From NCBI GenBank assembly GCA_025384855.1, contig JALAHT010000003.1, positions 1 to 64,000 of the forward strand: a stretch of DNA of 64,000 nt, given 5' to 3'. This DNA is from Luteirhabdus salina (GTDB lineage: Bacteria > Bacteroidota > Bacteroidia > Flavobacteriales > Flavobacteriaceae). The translations under genes were made by a program, and so were the position numbers. The notes under the pieces are model-generated. The model was not told the DNA's origin, did no database searches, and saw only the letters and a list, made by a program, of their open reading frames with translations. Shown one piece after another: positions 53,256 through 61,774 of the stretch (the first letter of the stretch is position 1; the number at the start of each line of letters is the position of its first letter).

Positions 53256-53741
53256 ATGAAAACCCTCTATATGGTTCGCCATGCGAAATCTTCTTGGAAA
53301 TACGATGTAGACGATCATATGCGTCCACTTAAGAAACGTGGTCATAATGATGCTACTTTGGTTTCAGAAAAGGTTAAAAATGAAGTGGCAGCACCTCAAA
53401 AAATTATGAGTAGCGACGCCAATCGTGCACGTACTACTGCAGAATATTTTAAGGAGGCATTCGATATATCGGAAGAGAACTACGAACTGAATCATGACTT
53501 ATATGACTTTAGCGGTCAATCGGTCATGCAAACCATAAAAGGATTTGACGATTCTTTGGATCGCGTTATGATCGTAGGTCACAATCATGCATTCACCAGC
53601 CTTGTCAATATGTTGGGTAATGAACAGATTGAAAACTTGCCGACAAGCGGCTTTGTTATGATTGATTTTGAAGAAAATTCCTGGGCCGATATATCAACTG
53701 GAACAACCGTAAAAATGGTATTCCCGAGACATCTGAAGTAA
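53256..53741 (+). CDS. sixA: Histidine phosphatase SixA
   Basis: This 161-residue protein of the histidine phosphatase (RHG) superfamily has the catalytic MVRHAKSSW with the phosphate-accepting His near residue 8, and the second catalytic His in VGHNHAFTSL near residue 109. In E. coli, SixA removes phosphate from phosphohistidine in phosphotransferase proteins. Here it starts a three-gene operon with ppk1 (2-base gap) and ppx, so a role around phosphohistidine or polyphosphate metabolism is suggested by position. Confidence 0.9.
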   Translation: MKTLYMVRHAKSSWKYDVDDHMRPLKKRGHNDATLVSEKVKNEVAAPQKIMSSDANRARTTAEYFKEAFDISEENYELNHDLYDFSGQSVMQTIKGFDDSLDRVMIVGHNHAFTSLVNMLGNEQIENLPTSGFVMIDFEENSWADISTGTTVKMVFPRHLK

Positions 53742-53743
53742 GC

Positions 53744-55837
53744 ATGGAGCAAAAAACCCAGAAAGCGGTTCGAACCGCAAATAGATATCGCAACCGAGAA
53801 CTTAGTTGGTTGCAGTTTAATGCTCGTGTCTTACAGGAAGCCGAAGATGAAACCGTGCCATTGATCGAGCGCCTGCGTTTTCTCGGTATATTTTCCAATA
53901 ATCTAGATGAGTTCTTTAAAGTCCGATACGCTACCGTACGTCGGATCGTGGAAGCTGGAAAAGGTGGAAGAAGTTTTCTAGGCGGTATTTCAGCAAAGGA
54001 ACTGCTCGAGGAAATCACACAAATTGTAATCGATCAGCAGTCGCATAGCCTGAAGATTCTGAGCGATATTCGCAAGAAACTTCAAAAGGAAAACATCTTC
54101 ATCATAGATGAAAAGGAAGTTACCAAAGAACAAGGAGCTTTTATAACCGACTATTTTGTTCGAAAGGTAAGTCCGGCATTAGTGACCATAATGTTAAGCG
54201 AATTGGAAGAAATGCCATCACTTAAAGATAGTGCTGCCTATCTAGCCATAAAGATGGTGATGCCAAAAGAAGATGAAACCTTTCAGAAGAAAAACAATTA
54301 CGCACTTATTGAAATTCCAAAGGTAATCGATCGTTTTGTGGTCTTGCCTGCCGATGGGGAAAAGCAGTACATCATTATATTGGATGACCTTATTCGCTAT
54401 TGCCTTCATAATATTTTTAGCATCTTCCAGTACGATAGCATTACGGCACACATGATCAAGATTACCCGCGATGCCGAATTGGATTTGGATAGCGATTTGA
54501 GTAGAAGTTTTCTTGAAAAGATTTCACAGAGTGTGAAAGAACGAAGTTCGGGAGATCCCGTTCGCTTCGTATACGATAAAAGTATCGATGCCCAGACGCT
54601 TCAGTTTTTATTGAACAAAATGGGAATCGATACCACCGATAGTATCATTCCCGGTGGGCGCTACCATAACCGTCGCGATTATATGGGCTTTCCAAGCTTG
54701 GGAAGAGATGATTTATTGTATAAAAAAATAGTGCCATTGCCGATTAAAGGTTTATCGCTTCAAGGGAGTTTGTTGAATAGCATCGCTGAAAAGGATTATC
54801 TACTGTATGCTCCATATCAATCATTTTCATATGTAGTGAAATTTCTTCGGGAAGCGGCTCTGGATCCGAATGTGAAGTCGATTAAGATTACGATCTATCG
54901 CTTAGCACAAATTAGCCATATTGCCAGTTCGCTAATCAATGCTGCCAAAAATGGTAAGAAAGTCACCGTACAAATCGAATTACAGGCACGTTTTGATGAA
55001 GCGGCCAACATTCAGTATGCGGAGCAGATGCAGGGAGAAGGGGTGCGATTAATATTTGGCGTATCTGGATTGAAGGTTCACTGTAAAGCCTGTACGGTGG
55101 AACGCTTGGAAGGGAATAAGATTAAACGCTATTCCTTCGTTAGTACTGGAAATTTCAACGAAAGTACGGCTAGGATTTATACGGATTATACCTTGTTCAC
55201 CGCAAACCAGAAGATTGGAAAGGAGATCAATAAAGTCTTCGATTTTTTCGAGGTGAACTACAAGATCAAAAAATACAGGCACTTAATCGTTTCACCCCAT
55301 TATACACGAAATGCGATGTATAATTTGATTGAAGCGGAGATTGAAAATAAGCGAAAAGGGAATTCGAGCGGCATTCGTTTGAAGATGAACAGCTTGTCCG
55401 ACTTTAAGATGATCGATAAGCTATATGAAGCCAGTAGGGCAGGCGTAAAGGTTCAACTGATTATTCGTGGTATTTGCTGTTTGATACCTGGAGTGAAGGG
55501 GATGAGCGAGAATATTGAAGTTATCAGTATCGTCGATAAGTTTTTGGAACATCCGCGATTGTTTATTTTTGAAAATGGTGGCGATCCGAAAATATACATT
55601 TCCTCTGCCGATTTTATGGGACGAAACCTTGATAACAGGGTAGAAATCTCTTGTCCGATTTACGATGAAGATATGAAACAAGAATTGATTGACACCTTCA
55701 CTATTTCTTGGGAAGATAATGTGAAGGCGCGAATCATTTCAGGAAAAGCGTTAAACCGTCATCGTCGAAACGACAAGCCCAAAGTGCGTTCGCAGTTTAA
55801 ATTATATGAATATTATCAACAAAAATTAAAGGAATAG
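53744..55837 (+). CDS. ppk1: Polyphosphate kinase 1
   Basis: This 697-residue enzyme makes polyphosphate from ATP and works in reverse. It has the N-terminal domain RELSWLQFNARVLQEAEDE, the middle domain FLGIFSNNLDEFFKVRYATVR, and C-terminal PLD-like domains with the catalytic His in VHCKACTVERLEGN and the segment STGNFNESTARIYTDY. Length is normal. It sits between sixA and ppx, with a gap of 2 bases before it and 1 base after it. Confidence 0.96.
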   Translation: MEQKTQKAVRTANRYRNRELSWLQFNARVLQEAEDETVPLIERLRFLGIFSNNLDEFFKVRYATVRRIVEAGKGGRSFLGGISAKELLEEITQIVIDQQSHSLKILSDIRKKLQKENIFIIDEKEVTKEQGAFITDYFVRKVSPALVTIMLSELEEMPSLKDSAAYLAIKMVMPKEDETFQKKNNYALIEIPKVIDRFVVLPADGEKQYIIILDDLIRYCLHNIFSIFQYDSITAHMIKITRDAELDLDSDLSRSFLEKISQSVKERSSGDPVRFVYDKSIDAQTLQFLLNKMGIDTTDSIIPGGRYHNRRDYMGFPSLGRDDLLYKKIVPLPIKGLSLQGSLLNSIAEKDYLLYAPYQSFSYVVKFLREAALDPNVKSIKITIYRLAQISHIASSLINAAKNGKKVTVQIELQARFDEAANIQYAEQMQGEGVRLIFGVSGLKVHCKACTVERLEGNKIKRYSFVSTGNFNESTARIYTDYTLFTANQKIGKEINKVFDFFEVNYKIKKYRHLIVSPHYTRNAMYNLIEAEIENKRKGNSSGIRLKMNSLSDFKMIDKLYEASRAGVKVQLIIRGICCLIPGVKGMSENIEVISIVDKFLEHPRLFIFENGGDPKIYISSADFMGRNLDNRVEISCPIYDEDMKQELIDTFTISWEDNVKARIISGKALNRHRRNDKPKVRSQFKLYEYYQQKLKE

Positions 55838-55838
55838 T

Positions 55839-56744
55839 TTGCTTACCATAGAGAAATATGCTGCTATCGATATTGGTTCAAACGCCATACGATTGCTCAT
55901 TTCACTTGTTTATATAGAAGAAGGAAAAGACCCGATTTTCAAAAAACGATCGCTTGTTAGGGTTCCCATTCGTTTAGGAGCTGATGTTTTTCTGGAGAAG
56001 AAGATTTCAGAAGAAAACTACCTTCGCATGTTAGATGCGATGAAAGCTTTCGATTTATTGATCAAAACACATGATATCGACCGAATGCGGGCATGCGCTA
56101 CGTCGGCTATGCGGGAAGCTTCCAACGGTCAGGAAATCGCGGCTAAGTTGAAGGAGGCAACCGGAATTGAAATCGAAATCATTGACGGGAATGATGAGGC
56201 GGCGATTATTGCTTCCACCGATCTCAAATCGCTTATCGATACCGATAAAACATTTCTCTATGTGGATGTAGGTGGCGGAAGTACAGAGTTTACCTTGTTC
56301 GCTGATGGAAAAACGGTTACTTCCCGTTCGTTTAAATTGGGAACCGTTCGTTTAATCAATGAAGCCGTCGAGGATGAACTTTGGCAGGAGGCCGAAGCTT
56401 GGATTAAGGATGTTACCAAACCCTATGAAAAAGTTTCGTTGATAGGCAGTGGTGGAAATATCAATCATATTTATAAGAATAGCGGTAAGAAAATTGGAAA
56501 GCCGCTAAGCTATTTCTATTTAGGATCGTATTACGATAAGATTCGGTCTATGAGCTACGAGGAGCGGATTGTGGAGCTTAACATGAACCCCGACCGTGCA
56601 GATGTGGTGGTTCCTGCGACTCGAATCTATTTATCAGCCATGAAATGGAGTGGTGCGAAGAATGTGTATGTGCCAAAAATTGGGTTAAGTGATGGAATTA
56701 TCAAGAGCCTATACAATGAAAAGATAGCTAGTACCGTTAGTTGA
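55839..56744 (+). CDS. ppx: Exopolyphosphatase / Ppx-GppA family
   Basis: This 301-residue enzyme of the ASKHA fold cleaves phosphate from polyphosphate or related nucleotides. Motifs: AAIDIGSNAIRLLI at the N-terminus, ACATSAMREASN and FLYVDVGGGSTEFTLF. Only the two N-terminal domains are present, as is usual for the short bacterial form. The start is TTG at 55839, one base after the ppk1 stop; there is no nearby ATG that would keep the DIGS motif. It is the third gene of the operon and makes and breaks the same polymer as ppk1. Confidence 0.92.
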   Translation: MLTIEKYAAIDIGSNAIRLLISLVYIEEGKDPIFKKRSLVRVPIRLGADVFLEKKISEENYLRMLDAMKAFDLLIKTHDIDRMRACATSAMREASNGQEIAAKLKEATGIEIEIIDGNDEAAIIASTDLKSLIDTDKTFLYVDVGGGSTEFTLFADGKTVTSRSFKLGTVRLINEAVEDELWQEAEAWIKDVTKPYEKVSLIGSGGNINHIYKNSGKKIGKPLSYFYLGSYYDKIRSMSYEERIVELNMNPDRADVVVPATRIYLSAMKWSGAKNVYVPKIGLSDGIIKSLYNEKIASTVS

Positions 56745-56916
56745 AAACGGTACATTTTACTACTTAAATAAACTTCATTTTAACGTGCGAGACCTTTTTA
56801 AAAAAGCTTTATTTGCAGCTTTAATTTATATGCTTCAGTAATTTACAGAGGTTAAATCGCTCTTAAATAGATTGAGGTATATGTTAGTCTTAATCTTAAT
56901 AGTATAAAATGCAAAT

Positions 56917-57444
56917 ATGAAGTTTACACGAAATTTATTCGCTCTAATTTTAGTTTCCCTAACCTTAACTTTTTGTAGTGATAATGATGATTCCTCTGAC
57001 GAAAATTCTGATGATTGTCCTGAATTGGTAAGTCAAGAAGCACAAGGGAATTTTAGGGGAACCGACTTTGTAAATCAAGGTGGTTTTTACAAGGAACAAA
57101 CATTTGGAGGAAACACTACGTATCGATGTGAAATTTATGTAAAGGAAGCTACAGGAGGTGATTGTTTTTTTCCTGAATTTGAAGCACCTCGTGATATCAT
57201 TCTTTTTTCCATTGAGTCGCTAGAGCAGCAGACAATTGAGGTGAGTGATCTATCGGGTGCAAATACCCTAAATTTTAATAGAATAGCAGACGGTACTACA
57301 ACCATCGAATTGGCAGAATGCGGAACAATTACAATTACTAATTTTGATTCGGCAACCTCTACCCTTGAGGGCACGGTAGTAGCTTTAGGTCAATTCGGTA
57401 GTGTTATTAATGGGGCTTTCAGCCTTGAGCTTTGTGATCTTTAA
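56917..57444 (+). CDS. Acidic lipoprotein of unknown function
   Basis: This 175-residue lipoprotein has a signal ending LTLTFC and SDNDDSSDENSDDC right after it, an acidic tether like those that drive surface display. Five further Cys lie in the mature part (SDDC, YRCE, GGDC, AECG, ELCD), so disulfide bonds are likely. No family is recognised. It follows ppx by 172 bases in an AT-rich gap and has no terminator of the usual kind; it is convergent with miaE. Confidence 0.7.
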   Translation: MKFTRNLFALILVSLTLTFCSDNDDSSDENSDDCPELVSQEAQGNFRGTDFVNQGGFYKEQTFGGNTTYRCEIYVKEATGGDCFFPEFEAPRDIILFSIESLEQQTIEVSDLSGANTLNFNRIADGTTTIELAECGTITITNFDSATSTLEGTVVALGQFGSVINGAFSLELCDL

Positions 57445-57472
57445 AGAGCACATCTTATTTTTATCAAAGAGC

Positions 57473-57508
57473 AAACGGTTTATGGGGATGTTTAGCCATG
57501 AACCGTTT
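57473..57508. terminator. Inverted repeat at the convergent lipoprotein/miaE ends
   Basis: AAACGGTT plus TATGG pairs with CCATG plus AACCGTTT (13 pairs, one G-T) around GGATGTTTAG. The right half lies inside the last codons of miaE. The flanking T-rich run on the plus strand (CTTCTTTTCC) is weak, so terminator action is uncertain. Confidence 0.5.
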
Positions 57509-58121
57509 CTTCTTTTCCTAAACCTTTCATGATTTCAGCCTCATAGTCGAGTAGCGCCTGCCATTTTTTATCGACTTCGGTTCTGTCGCCGTATTTTCTG
57601 GCAAAGCTCAGGAACATGGTGTAATGACCGGCTTCACTTTCCATTAGATTGCGGTAAAATTTCGCAAGGTCTTGATCTTCCAATTCTTCACTTAACAATC
57701 GGAATCGCTCACAGCTTCTGGCTTCAATCAAGGCAGCATAGAGCAAGCGATGCACCAACTGATCGCTTCTGCTACCGCCTTTAGGGAAAAACTTCATTAA
57801 TTTGTTTACGTACAAATCCTTTCGCTCGCGGCCCAAATGTCCTCCACGTGCCGTAATACGATCGTGAACCATTTTGAAATGACTCATTTCCTCTTGGGCG
57901 AGCAGGCTCATTTCATGGACCAACTCTTTCTTGTCAGGATACCCGATAATCAAGCTAATGGCAGTACTAGCAGCTTTTTGCTCACAATACGCATGGTCGG
58001 TCAGGATTTCATCTACGTTTTTTTCAACGATATTCACCCACCTCGGGTCTGTAGGCAATTTTAGCCCTAGCATTTTAATGTCTGCTTTTGTTTGTTTTTC
58101 CTTGTCCTTCATCTTATTCAT
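57492..58121 (-). CDS. miaE: tRNA-(ms2io6A)-hydroxylase MiaE
   Basis: This 209-residue protein is a diiron oxygenase that hydroxylates 2-methylthio-N6-isopentenyladenosine at tRNA position 37. The four-helix ferritin-like metal ligands are visible: CEQKAAS, EEMSHFKMVHD (E-x2-H), EARSCERF, and ESEAGHYTMF (E-x2-H). Length is normal for MiaE. The reaction uses O2, which fits an aerobic life. The start shares one base with the dnaX stop; an alternative start three codons in is possible. Confidence 0.9.
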   Translation of the reverse strand: MNKMKDKEKQTKADIKMLGLKLPTDPRWVNIVEKNVDEILTDHAYCEQKAASTAISLIIGYPDKKELVHEMSLLAQEEMSHFKMVHDRITARGGHLGRERKDLYVNKLMKFFPKGGSRSDQLVHRLLYAALIEARSCERFRLLSEELEDQDLAKFYRNLMESEAGHYTMFLSFARKYGDRTEVDKKWQALLDYEAEIMKGLGKEETVHG

Positions 58122-59932
58122 TATACATCTAAATCGAATTCCTTTCGAAGCTTTTCAATTAACGGATTTCGTTCCTTTAATTTCTCAAACCGTTCCCGCG
58201 GTGTATACGCGTAGCGTTTCACTTCTGTTTCGTTGACTTCTATGGAAAGGTCGACATCGTAATTGTTCAATTCCTTCCGCAGAAAACCGAGCAATTCGTA
58301 TTTGGCGCGCTCTACTTCAACTTTAATCGTTTGGTTAGGAAATACGAGGTGGATCAGACTTCCTTCTAGCCTCGGTACGCCCATCGTAAGGTGGGAGAGC
58401 AAATTAAACTGCCCGTCGGCTTCTACACGTTTCGCATATTTTGCCCAAGCTGTTTGCATATCTTTTTCGGTGAAATCATCTGTAGGAAGATTTTCGGCAG
58501 CAGGTTGATTGACAACCTTTTCCTTTTTTAATTGCTGTTTCTTTTGAATACTTTTAAGTGAAAGGGCCGAAACTTTCTTTGCGTTTCGTTCCGCAAGGCG
58601 CTTTCCAAGATCATTGGTTGCATCTTCTGAAGCTTCCTTCTCTTTAGCGTCAGTTTCTGAAGGCTCTAGCTTGCTGGTTGTATTGCTATGTTCCTCTTGG
58701 GTTGAAGTGGAAAGCGTAGCAACCTTTTCTGGCTCTTTTGAAGATGCTTTTTCTTCTTCGGATTTCCTCTGAGTTGAAATAGTAGCGGCTGGTTCAGAAG
58801 CCGAAGCCTTGGCCTTAAAATGACTTGGTGGAATTACGTAGCGTTTGCGCTTAGACTTTTTTTTTTCGTCCGTCGTTGCGGTTAATGAAGCCAATTGTAA
58901 TAAGCAAAGTTCAACCAATAATCGCTGGTTTCGACTGCTTTTGTATTTCAAATCGCAATCATTGCTAATCTCGATAGCTTCTAATAGGAAGGAGTGAGTG
59001 GTTCGCTGCGCTTGTTTAAAGTACATCGTCTTCACCTGTTCACCAACCTCCAATAAATCGATAGTACGCTCATCTTTACAAACCAATAAATCACGGAAGT
59101 GTGATGCCAATCCCATAATAAAATGGTGTCCGTCAAAACCTTTGCTTAGAATATCATTATACGCAACCAAAAGCTTAGGAATATCATTATCCAATATCAA
59201 ATCGGTGACGGTAAAATAATAGGAATAGTCAAGTACGTTCAGATTTTCCGTAACTGCTTCACGTGTTAGATTGTTACCAGAAAAACTTACGACCCTGTCA
59301 AAAATGGAAAGTGCGTCCCTTAATGCTCCGTCTGCTTTTTGGGCAATGATATGTAGCGCGTCATCTTCCGCTTGTATCCCTTCTTTTTGGGCTACTTCAG
59401 CTAAGTGACCTTTAATATCCTGAACCGTAATTCTTCTAAAGTCAAAAATCTGACAACGGGAAAGAATGGTTGGGATAATCTTGTGCTTTTCGGTGGTTGC
59501 CAAAATAAATATAGCATGATTTGGTGGTTCTTCCAAGGTCTTCAAAAATGCATTGAAGGCCGCAGAGGAAAGCATGTGCACCTCATCGATAATATAGACC
59601 TTGTATTTTCCTGTTTGCGGTGGAATACGAACCTGGTCGGTAAGATTTCGAATATCATCGACAGAGTTATTGGAAGCCGCATCCAATTCGAAGATATTGA
59701 AGGCGAAATCTTCATCAGGATCTGTTTCGGTGGCCTGCTGGTTGATTTTTTTGGCAAGAATTCTAGCACAGGTAGTTTTTCCTACGCCACGAGGCCCCGT
59801 GAAGAGTAGGGCTTGTGCCAAATGGTTATTTTCGATGGCATTGTTCAACGTATTGGTAATAGCCTGTTGGCCTACCACTTCAGAGAAGCGGGTAGGACGG
59901 TATTTTCGGGCCGATACGATAAACTGTTCCAT
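58121..59932 (-). CDS. dnaX: DNA polymerase III subunit gamma/tau
   Basis: This 603-residue clamp-loader subunit has the N-terminal AAA module: KYRPTRFSEVVGQQ, Walker A GPRGVGKTTCARILA, Walker B YIIDEVHMLS, sensor ILATTEKHKIIPTILSRC and the SRC motif. The zinc module of four Cys that usually follows Walker A is missing: between KKIN and FNIFELDAASNN there are only about 13 residues with no Cys. Residues about 360-470 are a low-complexity Lys/Glu/Ser linker, and a C-terminal domain (about 480-603) follows, as in tau. It is co-transcribed with miaE. Confidence 0.93.
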   Translation of the reverse strand: MEQFIVSARKYRPTRFSEVVGQQAITNTLNNAIENNHLAQALLFTGPRGVGKTTCARILAKKINQQATETDPDEDFAFNIFELDAASNNSVDDIRNLTDQVRIPPQTGKYKVYIIDEVHMLSSAAFNAFLKTLEEPPNHAIFILATTEKHKIIPTILSRCQIFDFRRITVQDIKGHLAEVAQKEGIQAEDDALHIIAQKADGALRDALSIFDRVVSFSGNNLTREAVTENLNVLDYSYYFTVTDLILDNDIPKLLVAYNDILSKGFDGHHFIMGLASHFRDLLVCKDERTIDLLEVGEQVKTMYFKQAQRTTHSFLLEAIEISNDCDLKYKSSRNQRLLVELCLLQLASLTATTDEKKKSKRKRYVIPPSHFKAKASASEPAATISTQRKSEEEKASSKEPEKVATLSTSTQEEHSNTTSKLEPSETDAKEKEASEDATNDLGKRLAERNAKKVSALSLKSIQKKQQLKKEKVVNQPAAENLPTDDFTEKDMQTAWAKYAKRVEADGQFNLLSHLTMGVPRLEGSLIHLVFPNQTIKVEVERAKYELLGFLRKELNNYDVDLSIEVNETEVKRYAYTPRERFEKLKERNPLIEKLRKEFDLDV

Positions 59933-59942
59933 AGCGTGTCAA

Positions 59943-59972
59943 CAAAGATATAGAGCTTGGGGATTTGACAAA
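59943..59972 (-). promoter_or_regulatory. Promoter of dnaX
   Basis: On the minus strand TTTG (59972-59969) and TATCTTTG (59950-59943) are 18 bases apart. The dnaX ATG follows 10 bases later, so the leader is very short. Confidence 0.65.
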
Positions 59973-60015
59973 AAAATCGGTTTAGGTATTTTACCATTTT
60001 TATTAACATTCGATG

Positions 60016-60023
60016 TATTTTTG
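60016..60023 (+). promoter_or_regulatory. -7 promoter box of the RNase P RNA gene
   Basis: TATTTTTG matches TAnnTTTG and lies 5 bases before the first paired base of the RNA, as expected for its transcription start. The -33 region is T-rich without a clear TTTG. Confidence 0.6.
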
Positions 60024-60028
60024 CGACT

Positions 60029-60331
60029 AGCAGGCCACCTTATCGCACTTTTTTATGAAGTGAGGAAAGTCCGGACACCATAGGGGAGCATAGCGGCTAA
60101 CAGCCGTCCTTCCGCTAAGCGGATGCGGACCAGTGCAACAGAAAGGATGTACGGGTAATGCCGTAGTGAAATCAGGTAAACTCTATGTGGTGAAATGTCA
60201 CGTAAACCTGTGCTTGAGGGCGCCCCGCCCGATACAGGAGGGTAGACAGTTAGAGCACTTCGGCAACGGAGTGTCTAGATAAATGATAGGGCTCCGAGTT
60301 TCGGAGACAGAATCCGGCTTATCGGCCTGCT
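60029..60331 (+). ncRNA. rnpB: RNase P RNA, bacterial class A
   Basis: This is the catalytic RNA that cuts 5' leaders off tRNA precursors. The ends pair as AGCAGGCC with GGCCTGCT. The universal GAGGAAAGTCCGGACACC (near 60061) and ACAGAATCCGGCTTA (near 60307) segments are present, as are a CAACAGAAA and the GGGCGCCCCGCCC region. Length of about 303 bases is normal for flavobacteria. It ends in eight T. It is divergent from dnaX and convergent with the STAS-like gene at 60337. Confidence 0.96.
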
Positions 60332-60336
60332 TTTTT

Positions 60337-60720
60337 TTAATTTGAAAATTCTAGCGTAGCGATCCATTTCTTAGCATTCAAGAAACTATCAAAAACCTTA
60401 AAAGGTCGTTTGTAAAAACTTTTCTCAAAGTTTGCCGTTCGTTCAGAATCCTTTGAATAACAGATAACCGCCATTCCCAATAAATTCAGCTGTTCATCTT
60501 TCTTCAAATAGCTGGTAGGATCTACAGTATAGTCATTTTTTCGATTGGAGATGTATGCGAAAGGCCTACCTTCAAAATAGTGTTCGAAAAGGTGAAACAG
60601 TTTTTCTCTTTCTGGTAGATTAACAACAATACCTTCATCGATGGTAACGATAACAAAGTCTTCAAAAATTTCAACTCTAGCAAAATCAAGTCTAACACTT
60701 GTAAGAAGGGGGGAGATCAT
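60337..60720 (-). CDS. STAS/SpoIIAA-like small protein, paralogue 1
   Basis: This 127-residue soluble protein has a beta-alpha pattern (FVIVTIDEGIVVNLPEREKLFHLFEHYFEGRPFAYISNR) like SpoIIAA/STAS-type domains, and a shared N-D-Y-T-x-D-P motif followed by a NLLGMAVICYS strand. No catalytic motif is visible. It is a paralogue of the 60860 gene: both share the F-x-x-I-x-x-R-x-NDYT-x-DP, NL-x-G-x-AV and FE-x2-FY segments. It is transcribed toward rnpB and ends 6 bases from it. The gap upstream (60721-60859) is AT-rich with nothing else seen. Confidence 0.65.
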   Translation of the reverse strand: MISPLLTSVRLDFARVEIFEDFVIVTIDEGIVVNLPEREKLFHLFEHYFEGRPFAYISNRKNDYTVDPTSYLKKDEQLNLLGMAVICYSKDSERTANFEKSFYKRPFKVFDSFLNAKKWIATLEFSN

Positions 60721-60859
60721 AAATAGGTTTGTAAGAGTGGAGCTTTAAATTTAGTGCTTTAATATAATTGTACTCAATATTAGCAAGCCTATAACAATTG
60801 TACAACAATTTTGAATATAAATTTTTTGGATTGAGGATAATGGTTTGAATGTTAAATAG

Positions 60860-61231
60860 CTAGGCTATCCTATCCTTGCTCCATCTAATGGCTTTCTCTA
60901 AGTTTTGAAATAGCTCGTACGTCCCAACATAAAAACCTCGTTCGAACAATGCTGTCTGATAGGCAGAATCTGAAGTATATACCACGGCAATACCCATCAG
61001 GTTCGACACCTTTCGCTTCTGAAGAAAACAAATGGGATCTATGGTATAGTCGTTTACGCGGTGCGCGATAGAAATAAAGGGTTTAGAATGGTAGATTTTT
61101 TCAAGGATATCAAAAACGGTTTTCAATTCCGTTAATCTAAACGTGACACCTCCTCGGATTTCGGAAACGACATAAGAGTCGTAGCATGCCAAATGTATAA
61201 ATGGCAGTCGAATGATTTTATTTGGTTCCAA
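60860..61231 (-). CDS. STAS/SpoIIAA-like small protein, paralogue 2
   Basis: This 123-residue protein is the sister of the 60337 gene, with the same order of segments (GGVTFRLTELKTVFDILEKI, FISIAHRVNDYTIDPICFLQ, NLMGIAVVYTS, FERGFY). One difference is a Cys (ICFLQ) where the other copy has Tyr. It lies 6 bases downstream of rsmD, so it ends that operon, while the other copy stands alone. Function unknown; a partner-binding or regulatory role is likely for this fold. Confidence 0.68.
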   Translation of the reverse strand: MEPNKIIRLPFIHLACYDSYVVSEIRGGVTFRLTELKTVFDILEKIYHSKPFISIAHRVNDYTIDPICFLQKRKVSNLMGIAVVYTSDSAYQTALFERGFYVGTYELFQNLEKAIRWSKDRIA

Positions 61232-61237
61232 TACCTC

Positions 61238-61774
61238 TTACTGTTCGAAGAACGAAAATACGGAGCCTCCGTATCTCCGCGCTTCCGAAAAATGTTGTGC
61301 GCCCGAAAGGTCGGTATGCTTGCTGTGCTCTAATATAAGCAATCCATTCGATTTCAAAATAGCTCCATCAAATACCTTCTTTGGAATTTCAAGAAATTCC
61401 TCTTCCGTCCAAGCATAAGGTGGGTCGGCGAAGACTAGATCGTATTGTTGTTCATGTTTTTCAAGAAATTTCAGGACATCGCTTTTCACTGTTTCGATGG
61501 GTAGCTCTAGCGCATCGGCTGTTTTCTTTATATATCGCACACAACCGGCATGAATATCTACGGCCGTAATGGCTTGAGTACCCCTAGAGGCAAACTCATA
61601 GCTTATATTTCCGGTACCCGCAAATAAGTCGAGTACTGTAATATCTTCATAATAGAAGCGGTGACGTAGGATATTGAACAATCCTTCCTTGGCAAAATCG
61701 GTGGTAGGGCGAACCGGGAGTGTTTTAGGTGCAATTAGTCGTTTTCCTTTATGTAAACCTGAAATGATTCGCAT
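61238..61774 (-). CDS. rsmD: 16S rRNA (guanine966-N2)-methyltransferase RsmD
   Basis: This 178-residue enzyme methylates G966 of 16S rRNA (E. coli numbering). It starts with the family-typical MRIISGLHKGKRLIAP and RPTTDFAKEGLFNIL, and has the SAM-binding VLDLFAGTGNISYEFASRG and the catalytic FADPPYAW. Length is normal. It overlaps the DUF3822 gene start-to-stop by one base (TAATG type), an arrangement conserved in Bacteroidota, and is followed closely by a STAS-like gene. Confidence 0.93.
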   Translation of the reverse strand: MRIISGLHKGKRLIAPKTLPVRPTTDFAKEGLFNILRHRFYYEDITVLDLFAGTGNISYEFASRGTQAITAVDIHAGCVRYIKKTADALELPIETVKSDVLKFLEKHEQQYDLVFADPPYAWTEEEFLEIPKKVFDGAILKSNGLLILEHSKHTDLSGAQHFSEARRYGGSVFSFFEQ

